From Polytrichum commune (lineage: Eukaryota; Streptophyta; Polytrichopsida; Polytrichales; Polytrichaceae): a stretch of DNA of 64,000 nucleotides. The stretch covers positions 13,392,001-13,456,000 of the forward strand of contig OX485809.1 of NCBI GenBank assembly GCA_950295325.1, given 5' to 3'. Made by a program: the position numbers and the translations under genes. Shown here in pieces: positions 11,430 to 23,659 of this stretch; the first letter of the stretch is position 1, and every line of letters begins with the position of its first letter. The notes under the pieces are model-generated. The model saw nothing but the letters and a program-made list of their open reading frames with translations. It was not told the DNA's origin and did no database searches.

Positions 11430-13601
11430 CAATCAATTTCTGTGAAATAGAGAGCCTTCTACGGTCCTTGGAATATCTTTGGTCTTGTTGCGAGTAGTAA
11501 GGTAGATGGTGTTGAAACCGTCACTGAGCAATGATATTATTATTAAAATTTGGAAAGCAGGTGTGACTCTCATAGCACCTGCTCTGTAAACCCGTTACAG
11601 AATTCACATCAAGGTGAAGCATCCTCATTTATGCCAAACCCTGAGACATAGTTCACCTTCTTCTCTTTAAATCTAAACACATGACTTAAAGTGGTATGCC
11701 TTGTAGTTAATAGGGAATTCCAATGCACCGACGTATGTTTTGTTTAAATTTCACATGCAAAAAGTTATACGGGCTCAAACAATTTCATTTGTAGTGACCC
11801 AAAATCAACGTGTTTTGATTTTGTTAACACTAAGCCGTATGTGTGCTTAGTGTGTGCATCAACAACTTGAACCACTTGTTTTGTTTGCACTTTTAAATAA
11901 GACAACCGACAATAATTTTGCAATTTGATTTCGTATGTTCGTGGGTTTAGTAGTGTAAACGGATGTATTTTTCATGATACATAAATCGGTCTTACAATGA
12001 GGTGGAAATGTAATTTGAAGTGTACATGTGCTTAACCCCTATATGTTGAGGTAGACATTATTGTCCATGCAGTCACCGTTGCATGACAATTCCATCATAC
12101 ACATTCACATTATACTAATATGATTTTGGATACGTGGACATCTTTGTTGTTTTTTTGTTATAAGAATAATTATTCCTATACAAAGCTTCCATCTGTATGC
12201 TAGATCTACCTATTAGGCACCAATTATGTTTGATGAGCTTTTGAATTGGACCGCATCTTTTAAGCGGTTTTGAGGCAATTTTGTTTTGGCTTTTAGAGAA
12301 GGCTTATTTATTCATTTGGGAAGGCTTAGATCAATGCCTATAATTTACATTTGGCATGGCAATCGGTTGTGTATTCAAATTGCATAATGGCTATATGTTG
12401 TTTAGTACATAATAGGATTCCAAGCAATCATGTTCTCAACTTGGTAGCTTACTATGCGACGCAACATTAAGTATTGCAAATGACGAAACCAACACGACAA
12501 GGAAAAATGAAATCCAACATAAAATTAACTCATTTCTTGAAATTAACTATTGATTTAATGTATGTGTTTAATTAGATGGAAGGTTTTCAATTTTACTCAA
12601 CTGAAGTTCAACTATGCTTGTTTTTATACAAAAGGAAAGTGACAAATTTTTGAGAATTTTTGTGTAAGGTGGTACGAAGAGTAAGAAAAAATATCATTGT
12701 TTTTTAGTACATACCGTAGAATAGGAATTATATGAATGTTAAGGAAAAAGTAACCTACATTAGATTTTGTGTTTGTAATCCATCTCTATTATAAGCTTGG
12801 ACCAACCAACATGAGTCCAGACCCTCAGATTTCCAAAGCTTGGGTTAGACTATCATTTAAGCATTAAGAAATAAGTTCTAAATATTATCACTCTAAAATG
12901 GCAAATTTCTAACACATGATTTAAAGTTTGACATTTCTTTTCTTCTTCTTTTACCTTTCATTAGTCGGGTTGTACACACACCAATATCACATTGAGTTTA
13001 CATGGATGACTTCATGTTGATAGCATTCATCACAAAAGTGAATCGTGTGACTTACATGGGTAAATCACTTATAATGGGTATCACCTATACATGGGTAAAG
13101 AAAACCTCTTCATAAAATAAAATTTAAGCAACGGTGTAACAACACATATCTCTAAAGAATAACACACACTTATAGGGCGATCGGTTTGCTCGGATTCCAT
13201 GTTTATATGGGAACTTTCTCAAAAGCATTTGGGTCTTAGAGATCAATCCTCTCTCTCTCCAACACTTGAAGTTTATGGAGTTGTGCAACCGAGTGACAAT
13301 TGAATAAGTCACAGAGGTTTGCTACTTAATTGAAGAGTCTAGCCTTTCAATTTCAAATCTTTGTTTGAAGCATTTGTTTGAAGCGGAGTTGAAGTTCTAA
13401 TTGGGAATGAAGTTGGAAAGTGTTGAACATAAACAAACATGGATTGTTAAGACCACAACAATTGCGTGTGCGGTGTTTTTTGTTTGTTTGTTTGTTTGTT
13501 TATTTATTTAATCTAGTATCCGCTGCAACTTTTTGACATAGGCACTTGTGGTTACGTATTACATACACGGAATATGTACTAGTGTTGACCGGTGGAGTTA
13601 T
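11430..13601. other. Intergenic, nothing recognised
   Basis: AT-rich sequence with only short frames. A (TTTG)n/(TTTA)n run is at about 13480-13511. Confidence 0.5.
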
Positions 13602-14087
13602 GGGCCACTTTACACACGATACCAAGAGCCCGTGACCATAGCAATTCACGCACTCTCATTGGTGGAAAAGGCGGAGCCGGACCAAGTTCGCTCCACACTA
13701 CGCTTGAGGGACCAATGGAGTATGTGCATGCAAGATGGATGTAAAGTCTACAAGGATTCCTACATGGCATCGACTGGATCATGTTTCATGGTCACTTGAA
13801 TTATTATTATAAAAAACCACCTCCTGGAGGCAAGTCTCACAAAAAACCAGGAGACCACCGCACTCCGAACACTCACAACCGTTGATTTATTCTACGACTT
13901 GCATGAATAGGAATCACTTAAATAGTATTTGGTTGAGGGCCCAGTCACATGCAACTTTACATTATAGTTGAGGGTCCGTGACCACACTACATGATTTTGG
14001 AGGTGTGTTGGGACGGCCTTTAGACACTTTCTTTTGAGCTCTCACAATTTCATGGTCACGGCTCTTGGCTTGTGTGTGAAGTGGCCC
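13602..14087. mobile_element. Non-autonomous TIR transposon with ~47-bp terminal repeats (family 4, copy 1)
   Basis: The left end reads GGGCCACTTTACACACGA and the reverse complement of the right end reads GGGCCACTTCACACACAA. The match continues through CCAAGAGCC and GTGACCAT, with a few mismatches and one gap, for about 47 bp. Both ends are flanked by TAT (13599-13601 and 14088-14090), consistent with a 3-bp target duplication. GGGCC-type ends with a 3-bp duplication fit the PIF/Harbinger superfamily, though its usual duplication is TTA/TAA. A second, incomplete copy is at 52173-52355. The 486-bp element encodes no transposase. Confidence 0.75.
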
Positions 14088-14090
14088 TAT

Positions 14091-17000
14091 GCTATCATGG
14101 GATTAGAAACAATTATATACGATTGTAGAGAGGATCAAAGTCGTGTGGTATCTAACTTTGAAAGTAGGTTCTTTACATATCAAAGGGAGTTATGGACCTT
14201 CAATTATTGATTGGTTCAAGATTTAATCACATATTTGTTAATTAGTACATACATAAAGTACAAATTTTATCATGTTTGCCCAAAATGGTTGCAAGCGTTC
14301 CACTAAAAAACACAATATGATAAAACACGGGTCCTATTTAATGTCTTTTAAGTACATTTTATTTCAAATTGTCAAAGAATAAAATATTCAAAAACTCAAA
14401 TTGGTGAATATACTCTACATATTTGAGTGACATCATTATGTTTGTTATAGATGATATATAGTGTGTAGAAAATATATAATTATATGTACAAACTTGTTAA
14501 TTTTCCTTAAAAAATATAATGGTGACTTTAAACCCACTATTCCATGAAATTTCCCATTCAAGAGAGGTTTGAATAGATGGATGAGTTGTTAACTCGCGTA
14601 CTACCGGACTGATTATAAATGAACACCTCTTTGCCCTTGGGTTATGAAACATGGTTGATGAGTGTGTTTCAACTAACGTATGTGGATGTTAATTGGTTCA
14701 TTTTACCATGTTCTCTAACTCCCACCGATTATATACACATCATTAGCAAATTTATAATGAAAACGTTTGCAAAAACCAGATTGAAAATTGGAACTACCAT
14801 GATTTAGTTATGGTTTATCAAAAGTGCATGTTTGTTGATTTTTTAACTGCATACACATGTTGTCCCAATTGTGTTCATTATTAAGTGTAGAGCAGTTATA
14901 AGCATTTGGAGACTTGATGCAATACCTTTTAAACATATGTTTTTATGATGTTTGCTCTTTGATTCTCACCGAACCACATATCAATCAAATCCAGGGCTCC
15001 GATAAAAATGAGCCACTTAAAACCCATCTACCTGATAGATTGGTGGAAAGCTACAAGCACGATGTCATATGGAAACACTCAAAGTGTCAAAATGTATCTC
15101 GAAAAGGGAGTGCTTCACAAGGTATTGAAATGTCACGAACATGGTCAAATCACGAGGGCAGTTTGTTATTATGATGTTGGATCCCAAGTTTTAATGGGAT
15201 TTTTTGGGGGTTTATTGGGCTTGACTCTGCAATCTTACAAAACAAGGGTGTAGTAATTATTGTTTTTGATAAATTTTCAGCATACTGCTAATGGCATTTC
15301 GCTTTTCTTCCCTCGACATAGCCATTCATGAAACTTATGTAAATTATTTTGGATGTAATAGACAATTCGACTAGCTATATGTGGGGATATTATTTTGGGT
15401 TTTATTCTAATATAATAATATATTCCTATTTGAAGCGACCAATATCTGATTGTTTGAACTAAACAATCTCATTTTGGAGCGTTTAGGTCATGAAAGACTA
15501 AAACATTGCTTGTAAACCTTTCTAAACATGTTTCTATTCAACATGTGTATTTTGAACTTGGGGGGAAACAACAGTGCATTATACTTAGGATTTAGTGTGG
15601 CCCAAACTATTCATGATTGATCCTTGGTAATCAAGTTGGAATCATTGCATGCCAATTGAAGAAGTTAGTGTAGAACATTTGATGCCATGTCATGCATGGC
15701 ACTCCAATCAACATGACACACCAATTTTGATGACATGTTAAATCCGCTATACAACATAGTTCACCACTAGAGTATGCTTACTTTTGTATGGGAGATTTTG
15801 TCTACCTACCTTAGTAGGTGATGTACAGCTTCTTAGTGAAATTGTTATTTGTTTTGGGGATTTAGGATCATCTTATACATGTGACCAAGGGATGCGAGGA
15901 AAAAAGACTGAGGGACTCCTCGTGGTCATGGTTGGTGATTTGGAGACCATTTCCAAGAGAATTTAACGTCAGTTTATAAAAGCCTTCGTCACGGGACATA
16001 GTGTGAAGCGGACATAGACCAATACATAATGATGTCAATAAAAACAAAAATAAAATCATTGAAACGTGTGTGCTTTAAAAATACAGTTTAACCGAACTAT
16101 GCTTTAAATTTAAATCACTACAAACATGTTATATGTTCTTGTTATGTTATGGTCATCTCATTTTTGGCAAGGACATTGTATTTGGGTTCTTTGGCTACAA
16201 CCTTTAGGTGACCATGAAACATTATCCAATTTGGTCATGTAGGATCCTATGTCACGTCCATGTCTCATCCATTTTTTTTTTACATGCTCACCAATGGTCA
16301 ATCATATTTATGGCGACCTTGTGCAAATTGAAGTGAGACTGCCAATCATCGAAAGGTGGTGGTGTCGTTGTTAAAGGTGATTGATATTGGGCAAGACATA
16401 AATGGTTATGGTTTTGTTCAGTTAAACTTTTCAAAAGGCATGGGGAGGGAGGACATGACAAGACTTTCCTATTGCAAGAATCACCACAAGGCAACGGTTT
16501 TCTACATACATTTCGAACTTGAAAATGGACACTAGTCTCGAGCATCAATGTTTGGATTAAGCACATCTATCACATATCTCAATAGCTCGTGTACAACTTC
16601 CCATAATTAGAGAAAAATACTAAACATTTAGATTATCATCCCACACCAATTTTTCCGCAATCATTTGACCTTGGTAACCAGGGAGGGTGTCATATGATGC
16701 TTCATGCTACACGGCAAGCCACAATGACCACTCAAATTACTATGGAGCACAAATTTGACTACCACATACTTAGTGTGATGCAATTTTTTTAAGAAGAAGA
16801 AAGTATGAGTCGTTTTGGCAACGTGGTGCCGAACATGCAAGTCGGTGAAGTTGTCGAAGGCTATCATTTTTTGTGGAGATATATACCATTTTTTGGGGAT
16901 CATATATATAGATACATTTTGAACTTGAAAACGTACATTAAGGGCTACGCAATGTTGCACATTGCCGTCGACACATATTAAATGTTGAATTTCATACATG

Positions 17001-17389
17001 TAATATGTGGAGTGTTGGTGTGGAAACAATGAGTTTGGCATTGGAATTTTGACTTGGTTTGGCGTCAAGATTGCCACAAATTTCTAATTCTTATATGGTG
17101 TTTTGAAAGAAGCGTTGCCCAAGACTTGTGCATCTTAGAGGACCACATCGACGAGAAGATTCATTAGAATTAGGGCTCATACTCTAGAGTGCAATAAACA
17201 CTCGTTGACGGACACATGGAGTTTTGCATGTGACTCGGGAACTGTAAATGAATGTAAGAATGATTTGTAGAAATGGACAAATGGGTTCGTACGTAACTAC
17301 TGTACATCTCTTGTTTACTCCTCTGTTGCAAAAGTGACGTTCATTTTGTTGGGTTTCCGCCATAACACCATTTATGACGTTGTTGCACT
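14091..17389. other. Intergenic, nothing recognised
   Basis: Frames of up to 138 codons (16661-17077, minus) lack any recognisable family. Sequences near 16510 and 16910 share the words ACATTTCGAACTTGAAAA / ACATTTTGAACTTGAAAA, suggesting an internal duplication. Confidence 0.4.
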
Positions 17390-17620
17390 TATTGTCACTT
17401 ACCAAGAGGATTCTTTTCTATTCAAAATTTCAATCATCCGTGTCAATGTTTCATCACCAAAACGTTAGAATGCATAATATACCAAGCTTTACAAATATTT
17501 TGCTACATAAATGCATGTGGGGATGACAATCTCGTAAACTTGTCCATGAGAAGTATCATTTGAAAAAGTTACCACAATGACATAAAATATTGAATGACAC
17601 TAACTATGATATTTGGTGTA
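17390..17620. mobile_element. Family 2 element, right part with one good terminus
   Basis: 17393-17620 follows the same order of words as 1012-1230: TTGTCACTTACCAAG, a TTTCATCACAA-like word, a CACAATGACATAAAATA-like word, then the 26-bp terminus at 17595-17620 (TGACACTAACTATG...GGTGTA). The left terminus is degenerate. Confidence 0.6.
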
Positions 17621-17989
17621 GTCTTAAGTGGTAGTGTTTGGATAAGGCATGTCTTCCCACCTACCTACCTTAGTATACCTCGTGCACAAGTTCACATAAA
17701 GGAAACAAGAAGTGCAACTTGGTGAGGACCTACCATGTGACCATTTAATGAGCACCATAATCATCACTTTGAGGATGAATAAAATTAACTACAACCTCGA
17801 TTTGGATTCCGCTAACCATCTTGTACGATTGTGTGTTTCATAGCTTTGGACAAGTGGGGCAAACTATTCAAGACTCATCTACCTTGGTGCAACTTAACTG
17901 TATTTAGGACAGAGATGATTCTTGTTTGATCCGGTTTGTGAACAAGTTGGTGAACACGTTGTTCAAGGAAACTCAAATGGTGAGAAAGA

Positions 17990-18390
17990 GGGGGAGTATG
18001 TCGCATACGAGTGTACCTCTCATTCATTCATCCAACATGAACGACTGTGAAAATAGTATGTAGCCTAAAATCACTTCCAAACACCCCAAATTAGTCTAGT
18101 CTAAATCACTCGAGATGAACTCGTCATGAATGTATTAGGTGGGTCAAGTTTTTTATATGTGATCATTAAGCCCCTCCTCTGTCCCCCAAAGACTCGAAGA
18201 GGGTGGGAGAGAGGGAGTTATCGTATACAAGCGTACCTCTCACCCATCCTACTAAAAAACCTGGAGGTTTATTATTTAATAGTTTGTTTGGCACCGAAAT
18301 TAGCTTCAAAGACCCCAAACGAGTGTGCTTGAGGTCCTTTGATAGGAATGGGCAACAAGCTTAGAGGAGGAGGAAGTTAAGGGTTGGTAC
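17990..18390 (-). mobile_element. Two tandem truncated copies of the CGTACCTCTCAT element (family 3)
   Basis: Two terminal sequences, CGCATACGAGTGTACCTCTC (from 18003) and CGTATACAAGCGTACCTCTC (from 18222), lie in the same orientation about 220 bp apart. Each is followed by the element body inverted relative to the copies at 49111 and 50362: the word for TCGGAGTCTTTAAAGCTAATTCC appears as its reverse complement near 18085 and 18303. The distal ends are degenerate. The second copy runs into the CT-rich sequence ahead of the PP2C gene. Confidence 0.6.
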
Positions 18391-18392
18391 TT

Positions 18393-18420
18393 CCCTCTCT
18401 CTCTTTCTCTTTCTCTCCCT
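18393..18420. repeat. CT-rich low-complexity run
   Basis: CTCTCTCTCTTTCTCTTTCTCT-like sequence, followed 60-80 bp later by GA-rich and poly-G sequence (18470-18510). Such pyrimidine tracts are common just upstream of plant genes. Confidence 0.8.
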
Positions 18421-18539
18421 CCGAAAGGGTGGAGTTGAGTTTGGAGTTAGAGTTAACTGAAGCTTAGGGAGAGGGAGAGAGAGGGAAGAGGGAAGAGGGG
18501 GGGGGGGGTGGTGGATAGGATATGATGGGACTTTACAAA

Positions 18540-19658
18540 GCGGGCGTCGCCACGAGGCAACCGATCTTTAGGCCAAAACGAAGGAGCGCCTGGCAGGAGG
18601 GCCGGTGCGGGCGCGCCAAGTGGCACGCTTAAAGCAGCCCGCCGCGACGCGTGGTCGTCGCCCTGGAGCGTTTCACACAAGTCGCCGTGCCACGACTGCG
18701 ACTCGGGCAGGCACTGCTCCCACACTGCCCGCTGCCCGACTCCGCCCAGCCAATGGCGCCGCGCCACCGCACCCCCACGCCTTTTCTCCCTCCCCGCTGG
18801 CGCACATTTCACCCCCCCCTGCGAACAGTACCCGGGCCCACGGTGAAGCACCCCCCTCCCACCCACCTGTCGGCTTGGCATTGGGCACGGTGGGGAAAAG
18901 CAACTCCCCGGGCCGCGGTGAAACAAAACACCCCAAATCCCCCTCCCTCGTCCTCCGCTTGCCTGCCTGCCTGCCTGCCCTCCGCGCCTCGCTCCACGCT
19001 CGCTCGCAGAAGATCCAGAAGAGGAAACCTGTGACATGGCTCCGTCTCATCGCTCCTGATCGACTCCTCGCTTTTCCGTCCGCTCTCCGTCCACCCCCCC
19101 CTCCACCCCCGCCTGCCTCGTTCGTCCTCTTGTTCAGCCCCGTGGGTCGGGAAGAGCTTTCTTGTTGCTCTTCTTGTTGCTGCGGCGGAGGGAGGGAGAG
19201 GGAGAGAGAAATAGAGGAGCTTGAGAGGCGCATGTTCGGAGCGGATGATGCTGGGTTCGGCGGGTGCGTAACCTCTGAGAATCGTCTGGAAACCTTATGA
19301 TTCCCACCGGGTAGAGAGCGCGAGCCTAGAGGGGGGAGAGCAGGCAAGGGATGGTGGGGATGATGAAGAGGATGCATGCATAGGGTGAAGGAGGGATATG
19401 ATGTGGCAGAGGGGTGACATGGTCGAGGGAGGCGGGGTAGGGTGAGAAAGATAGGTTTTGGTGGTGGTGGAGGAGGAGGAAGAAGAAGAAGAAGAAGAAG
19501 AAGAAGGGGATAGGTTTTGGTGAGGGCGAGCGGCTGCGTGGTGGTGGTGACAGGGTGGCGAGGGTGGGCGAATCCGGGAGTGGCAGGGGAAAGAGGCGGG
19601 GGCTTCGGGAGGAGCAGCAGCAGGGAGTGCGGAGGAGGGGGAAAAGGGAAAGGGGTGT
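18540..19658 (+). promoter_or_regulatory. CpG-rich promoter / 5' leader of the PP2C gene
   Basis: The base composition changes sharply at about 18540 to GC- and CpG-rich DNA, and stays so until the start codon. In a CpG-depleted genome this marks a protected, probably transcribed, gene start. No TATA box is obvious. ACGCGTGG at 18647-18654 resembles the abscisic-acid coupling element CE3, which would suit an ABA-pathway gene, but one 8-mer in GC-rich DNA is weak evidence. Several ATGs occur upstream of 19659, so the leader may carry upstream ORFs if transcription begins far upstream. A GGA/GAA trinucleotide run lies at 19470-19507. The transcription start cannot be placed. Confidence 0.55.
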
Positions 19659-20056
19659 ATGGAGGCTATGGCCACAGCTGAAACGTGTAGAAGTGGTGCG
19701 TGCCGTGGAATTATGGAGGACTCGATGCCCTGCGAAAATGGAGCGGTTGCGGTGAGGCGACGGAGGATGGAAATTCGGCGGTTCAAGATGATGGCCACCA
19801 ACACGAGTGCATTGGTAGAGCAGCCCGTAAGTAAGCGCTTACGCCCTGGTGTTACTTCTACTACTACTGCTACTGCTGGCCTCTCCTCATCTTGGGGGGA
19901 AGATGGTGGAGACGGGGGAAGCCCTGAGAATGTTTGTGTAACAGATCGGGACAATGCGGTGTCTTCTGGTTCTACTTCTACTTCTACTACTGGTAGTCTT
20001 GTCGTCGAGAGGAGACAGGAGAATAGCACCCACGCTCGCAGGCCGCTGCCTATTTG

Positions 20057-20088
<32 letters not shown>

Positions 20089-22904
20089 CAGTGGTTCGAG
20101 GAAAGCCGGGGGAGGCTACCGCGTCGTCGCTCTCTACAGCATGTCTGGAGGGGCCGTCTCGAGGTCAGTTTCGCTTTCCTCGTTAAAGCTGAACCCCCAG
20201 CAGTGACTGGCTGGCTGGCCGGTCTTTGACCGGCGATGGCCATGGTCTGCCTGCCCCACTTTGGCCAGGGTCTCTCACATCAGAGACCATGAGATCTCCA
20301 CTCCTAGAGTCCAGATTGAAACTCCTATTCATCATCTTAGGGGGGGGGGGGAGGATGCCATGCCAACCCCTTAGTCATCAACGTCCGCGGATAAGTGCTT
20401 GTCATACATAGCGTAGCTACCTACCCCTTCTGTACCTTTGAATAGGTAACCTGTCTTACGAGTGTCGCGATCGAGGGTCCTGTCTTCTGTCGTCCTGATG
20501 TCGTTGTTGTAGCTAATATAAAGGGGTATGTGAAGATGTAAAAAATATTGTGGGTTACTGGTTTACCCTAGATGACGCTATGATGTATTTCCCATGATGC
20601 AGATGAACGAGTGGACGGAGGTGGTGAGGGAGATGATGGCTCAAACTTCGGTAGTGGGACTATATTAAACATCAGCAGTTGCAGAATGAGCAGCGGCGGT
20701 AGTGGCAGCACCAGGAGCAGCAGTGGTGGTGGTTCTCGCGAAGAGGAGTTGGATGCGGTATCTAGTCTGATATCTGCCGGGGATCCTCAGACGAGCGTGG
20801 AAAGCGGTGGAGAACAACCACAGGAACCAGCCTTCAACAACAGCGCTAGTCTTACGGTGGATTCCATCAACAACAGTTTTGGCAGAGCGGATGATATGGC
20901 CGGGTCGGGTGTGACCGGGACCGAAGGTGAGATTACCTTTGCTGGGGACAACCAAGAGACCTCCCTTGTATTAGCCAATCAGCAGCTGTCGTCCTGGCAA
21001 GGACTAGGAGGACAAGCGGCAGCAGCAGCTGCGGATAGTAGTTTAGGAGATCATAGTTCTGTAGTGGAAAACGCGGGAGCCTCAAGTAGCAGGGGCGCTG
21101 TTGATAACAACTGCAATGGGAACAATGGATGCCCTCCACATGGCATCGTGAGTTTATGTGGGCGGAGACGTGAAATGGAGGATGCTGTGGTAGCAAAGCC
21201 GATGTTTATGGAATTGGCCTGCGATGTGGTGGGAGGTTGCAACAGTAACGGCAGTGGATCATCACAAGCAGCAATCTCATCATCCCAAACCCCCCTACAT
21301 TTTTTCGGGGTTTATGATGGGCACGGTGGATCACAGGTTCCTGGCATACAATAACCTTCATCTTATATGTTCCAGAGTTTCATCGTTAACACTATTGGGA
21401 TTTAGGAGGTGTTGGCTATGTGTCTGGACGATCTGAATGATTTAGGTTGCACTAAGAAATCGTGAAGGTTAATCTTGTCAGAGTAGGTCGTTCTGTCATC
21501 ATCTGCTATGGTTCTCATAGATCATCCTCGTTAGGTATTGGGTCAACTCCCGCAGATGTTCCATTCAGGGAGAATAGTGTATGTGGTGTGGGATGGTGCT
21601 CTTAGTCATCTTCATTTGCTGAATGGATAGAAATGATTTCAAACATGTTAGATGCAACACTACCGTTGGGTAATGCTTTTAGATCCTGAAAATGCATGGC
21701 ATATTTATGTGTTGACATGTTAAGCTTGTATTGTACTGTGTCCTGTTCTTAAGCAGGGGATCTCAGCTATTTGGGTGTTTGGTCGTCCTGGTTATGAAGT
21801 ATACTTGTTGGCCAATTCATTGTGTTTACCCTTAAATTTATGTTGTATATACTCAGCATTGAAGTGGACCTAGTATCTTGATAAGAGTGTCTTCTACAGG
21901 TGGCAAATTATTGTGCAGACCGCTTGCATCACACCTTAGCAGAGGAAACACTCTCTTCATTTGCAAATGAGGGAGGAGCTGACAATGGCGCAAGGAACTG
22001 GGAATACCGGTGGAAGAAAGCTATGACGTCTTGCTTTTTGAGGATGGATGCTGAGGTAGGTGGTGTTAGTGGGAGGGATTGTGATTGTGGGCAAGCTGAA
22101 GGTTGTTCAAAATGCTCTATTGATCCTATAGCTCCAGAGACAGTTGGGACAACCGCAATTGTTGCGGTCGTTGGATCATGTCAAATAATTGTTGGGAATT
22201 GTGGAGATTCGCGGGCAGTCCTTTCCCGAGGTGGAGTGGCTGTTCCTCTTTCAGTTGATCATAAGGTATGCTGTTTCTTTGGATTTGAGACGTGTGTGTG
22301 ACTGCTTTCACTGCAATAAGCCTGTTTCTCTTTGTTATCAAAATGAATGGTCATCTTATATATGCCCACCAATCTTGCAGCCTGAACGTGAAGATGAAAT
22401 GGCGCGTGTAGAAGCGGCCGGTGGCCGTGTAATCTACTGGAATGGCTACCGTGTATTTGGTGTGTTGGCAATGTCGAGAGCCATAGGTATGTTTGGAATG
22501 AGTTTGCAACTCTCTGTATTTCCAACTTGGTTTAGGGTGCAACTGGGATGCTTAGTCATATTTGTCATCCTAAGACTGGTGGTTTTTTGACAGGTGATCG
22601 ATACCTCAAGCCATACGTCATTGCAGAGCCCGAAGTGCAATGCATCAAGCGTTCAGAAGATGATGAATGTTTGATCTTAGCCAGTGATGGGCTTTGGGAT
22701 GTCATGTCAAATGAAGTGGTATGTGATATCGCCCGGCGAGCCCTCAACTGTAGACGAAATGGAAATGCCTCAACTGAATCTTCCGAGGAAGAATGTGCTG
22801 CTGCACAAGCGGCAGCGTTGTTGACAAAACTGGCATTAGCTAAAGGTAGCGGTGATAATATTAGTGTTGTGGTGGTGGACCTGAAGGATCGGGGGAATAG
22901 ATAG
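19659..22904 (+). CDS. Clade A protein phosphatase 2C (ABI1/HAB1-type), 5 exons, 673 aa
   Basis: Exons: 19659-20163, 20603-21336, 21900-22265, 22381-22486, 22594-22904. All introns are GT-AG, and phases 1,0,0,1 join into one frame of 2022 nt including TAG. The product is a Mg/Mn-dependent Ser/Thr phosphatase. Clade A members dephosphorylate SnRK2 kinases and are inhibited by ABA-bound PYR/PYL receptors. The catalytic domain spans about 345-670: REMED (metal-binding E361/D362), VYDGHGG (D407, G408), GTTA (496-499), NCGDSRAV (D516), DGLWD (D602) and GSGDN (D658). W555 in VIYWNG is at the position of the tryptophan lock that contacts ABA receptors, and [11 protein letters not shown] follows; this is the clade A signature. 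The N-terminal ~340 residues are Ser/Gly-rich and low complexity, with nine consecutive Asp at 134-142, making it longer than typical members (about 400-550 aa). The GSQ|VANYC intron position is the usual one. The ATG at 19659 is the first in frame; M57 (before EIRRFK) is an alternative start. Confidence 0.95.
20058..20084 (+). repeat. (GAT)9 coding microsatellite in PP2C exon 1
   Basis: It encodes nine consecutive aspartates (residues 134-142). The run is in frame, so length changes would alter only the acidic tract. Confidence 0.95.
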
Positions 22905-23650
22905 TACCTGGCTAGGCTGTGGAATGATAAGGGTTATGGCATAACAGATGACGAAGGCTGCTTGTCTGTTGCTGTGCCTTATCAGGACCGAAGGCATTGA
23001 TTAATATATTAGGTCAAATTTCTTTGTGAAGGGGTCACTGGGATATTCTCAATTCTCAAATGGTTTACAAATCAGTCGAGCAAATCACCTGCCGTCTTGT
23101 GGTTGCATCGCAGAAGAGGTGTGTGAGAGCTGAGCTACAGATGTAGTGATTCAACCTCGGAAGCATATATATTTCAACTTCACACTCTGGCAAAGTGCAT
23201 GTGGGTCCAATGCTGGGAATTGTATACATGTTGCGTTTGTTCCCTGTGCTTTGCCTTTTGTGCAGAAAACTTGCGCTTCAGATATTTGTCTTTGGGAAGG
23301 ATGGTTCTTTACAAGCTGATCTGTCTAAGTTTTTGCTGGCAATTCAAAGTCATGATGTTTTTGAGGCTAAGGTGGCAGACAATGAGTAACTCAGTTTTGC
23401 TCTAATCCGTGTTGGTCACAAACCATGAAAATGTTTGGAAGGTATTGCTTAGGCAGCCAGTAGGAAAGTTGGGCTTTAGTCGAGTTGGTGTTCATAAAGG
23501 CCCTCCATGTGTCCTAAAGGTTGATGTAAAGAAGAATCTAGTTGTAGATGTGGCACAAAGTGGTGATGGTTCTTGTAGTATACGTGTTGATGCTGCTTTG
23601 GTGTTAAGTGTGTTGACACAGATGGTTCTATGCAAGTGATATTGAATAAA
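22905..23650 (+). terminator. PP2C 3' untranslated region and likely poly(A) signal
   Basis: A canonical AATAAA lies at 23645-23650, 741 bp after the stop codon, and is followed by an A-rich run. Sequence up to that point lacks the repeat words of the surrounding intergenic DNA. Short frames at 23195-23640 show no known domain. A shorter 3' UTR ending at a non-canonical signal is equally possible. Confidence 0.45.
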
Positions 23651-23659
23651 GGAAAAAAA

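Noticed and set aside
16661-17077. 138-codon minus-strand frame
   Set aside because: No recognisable motif and no partner exons; consistent with chance in this composition.
18495-18510. Homopolymer runs (poly-G here; poly-C at 2062 and 9501; poly-G at 60506) as functional G-quadruplexes
   Set aside because: Single homopolymers without the four-tract pattern; they may also be length-uncertain in the assembly.
18605-19300. 231-codon + frame (and a 234-codon minus frame at 18673-19377) in the PP2C leader
   Set aside because: Both lie in GC-rich DNA where stops are rare and overlap each other. The + frame begins with GTG, composition is Pro/Arg/Ala-rich without domains, and the minus frame has poly-Gly and poly-Ser runs from microsatellites.
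19295-20029. 244-codon minus-strand frame opposite PP2C exon 1
   Set aside because: It is the antisense shadow of exon 1 and the GAA repeat (Ser and Pro runs), with no family resemblance.
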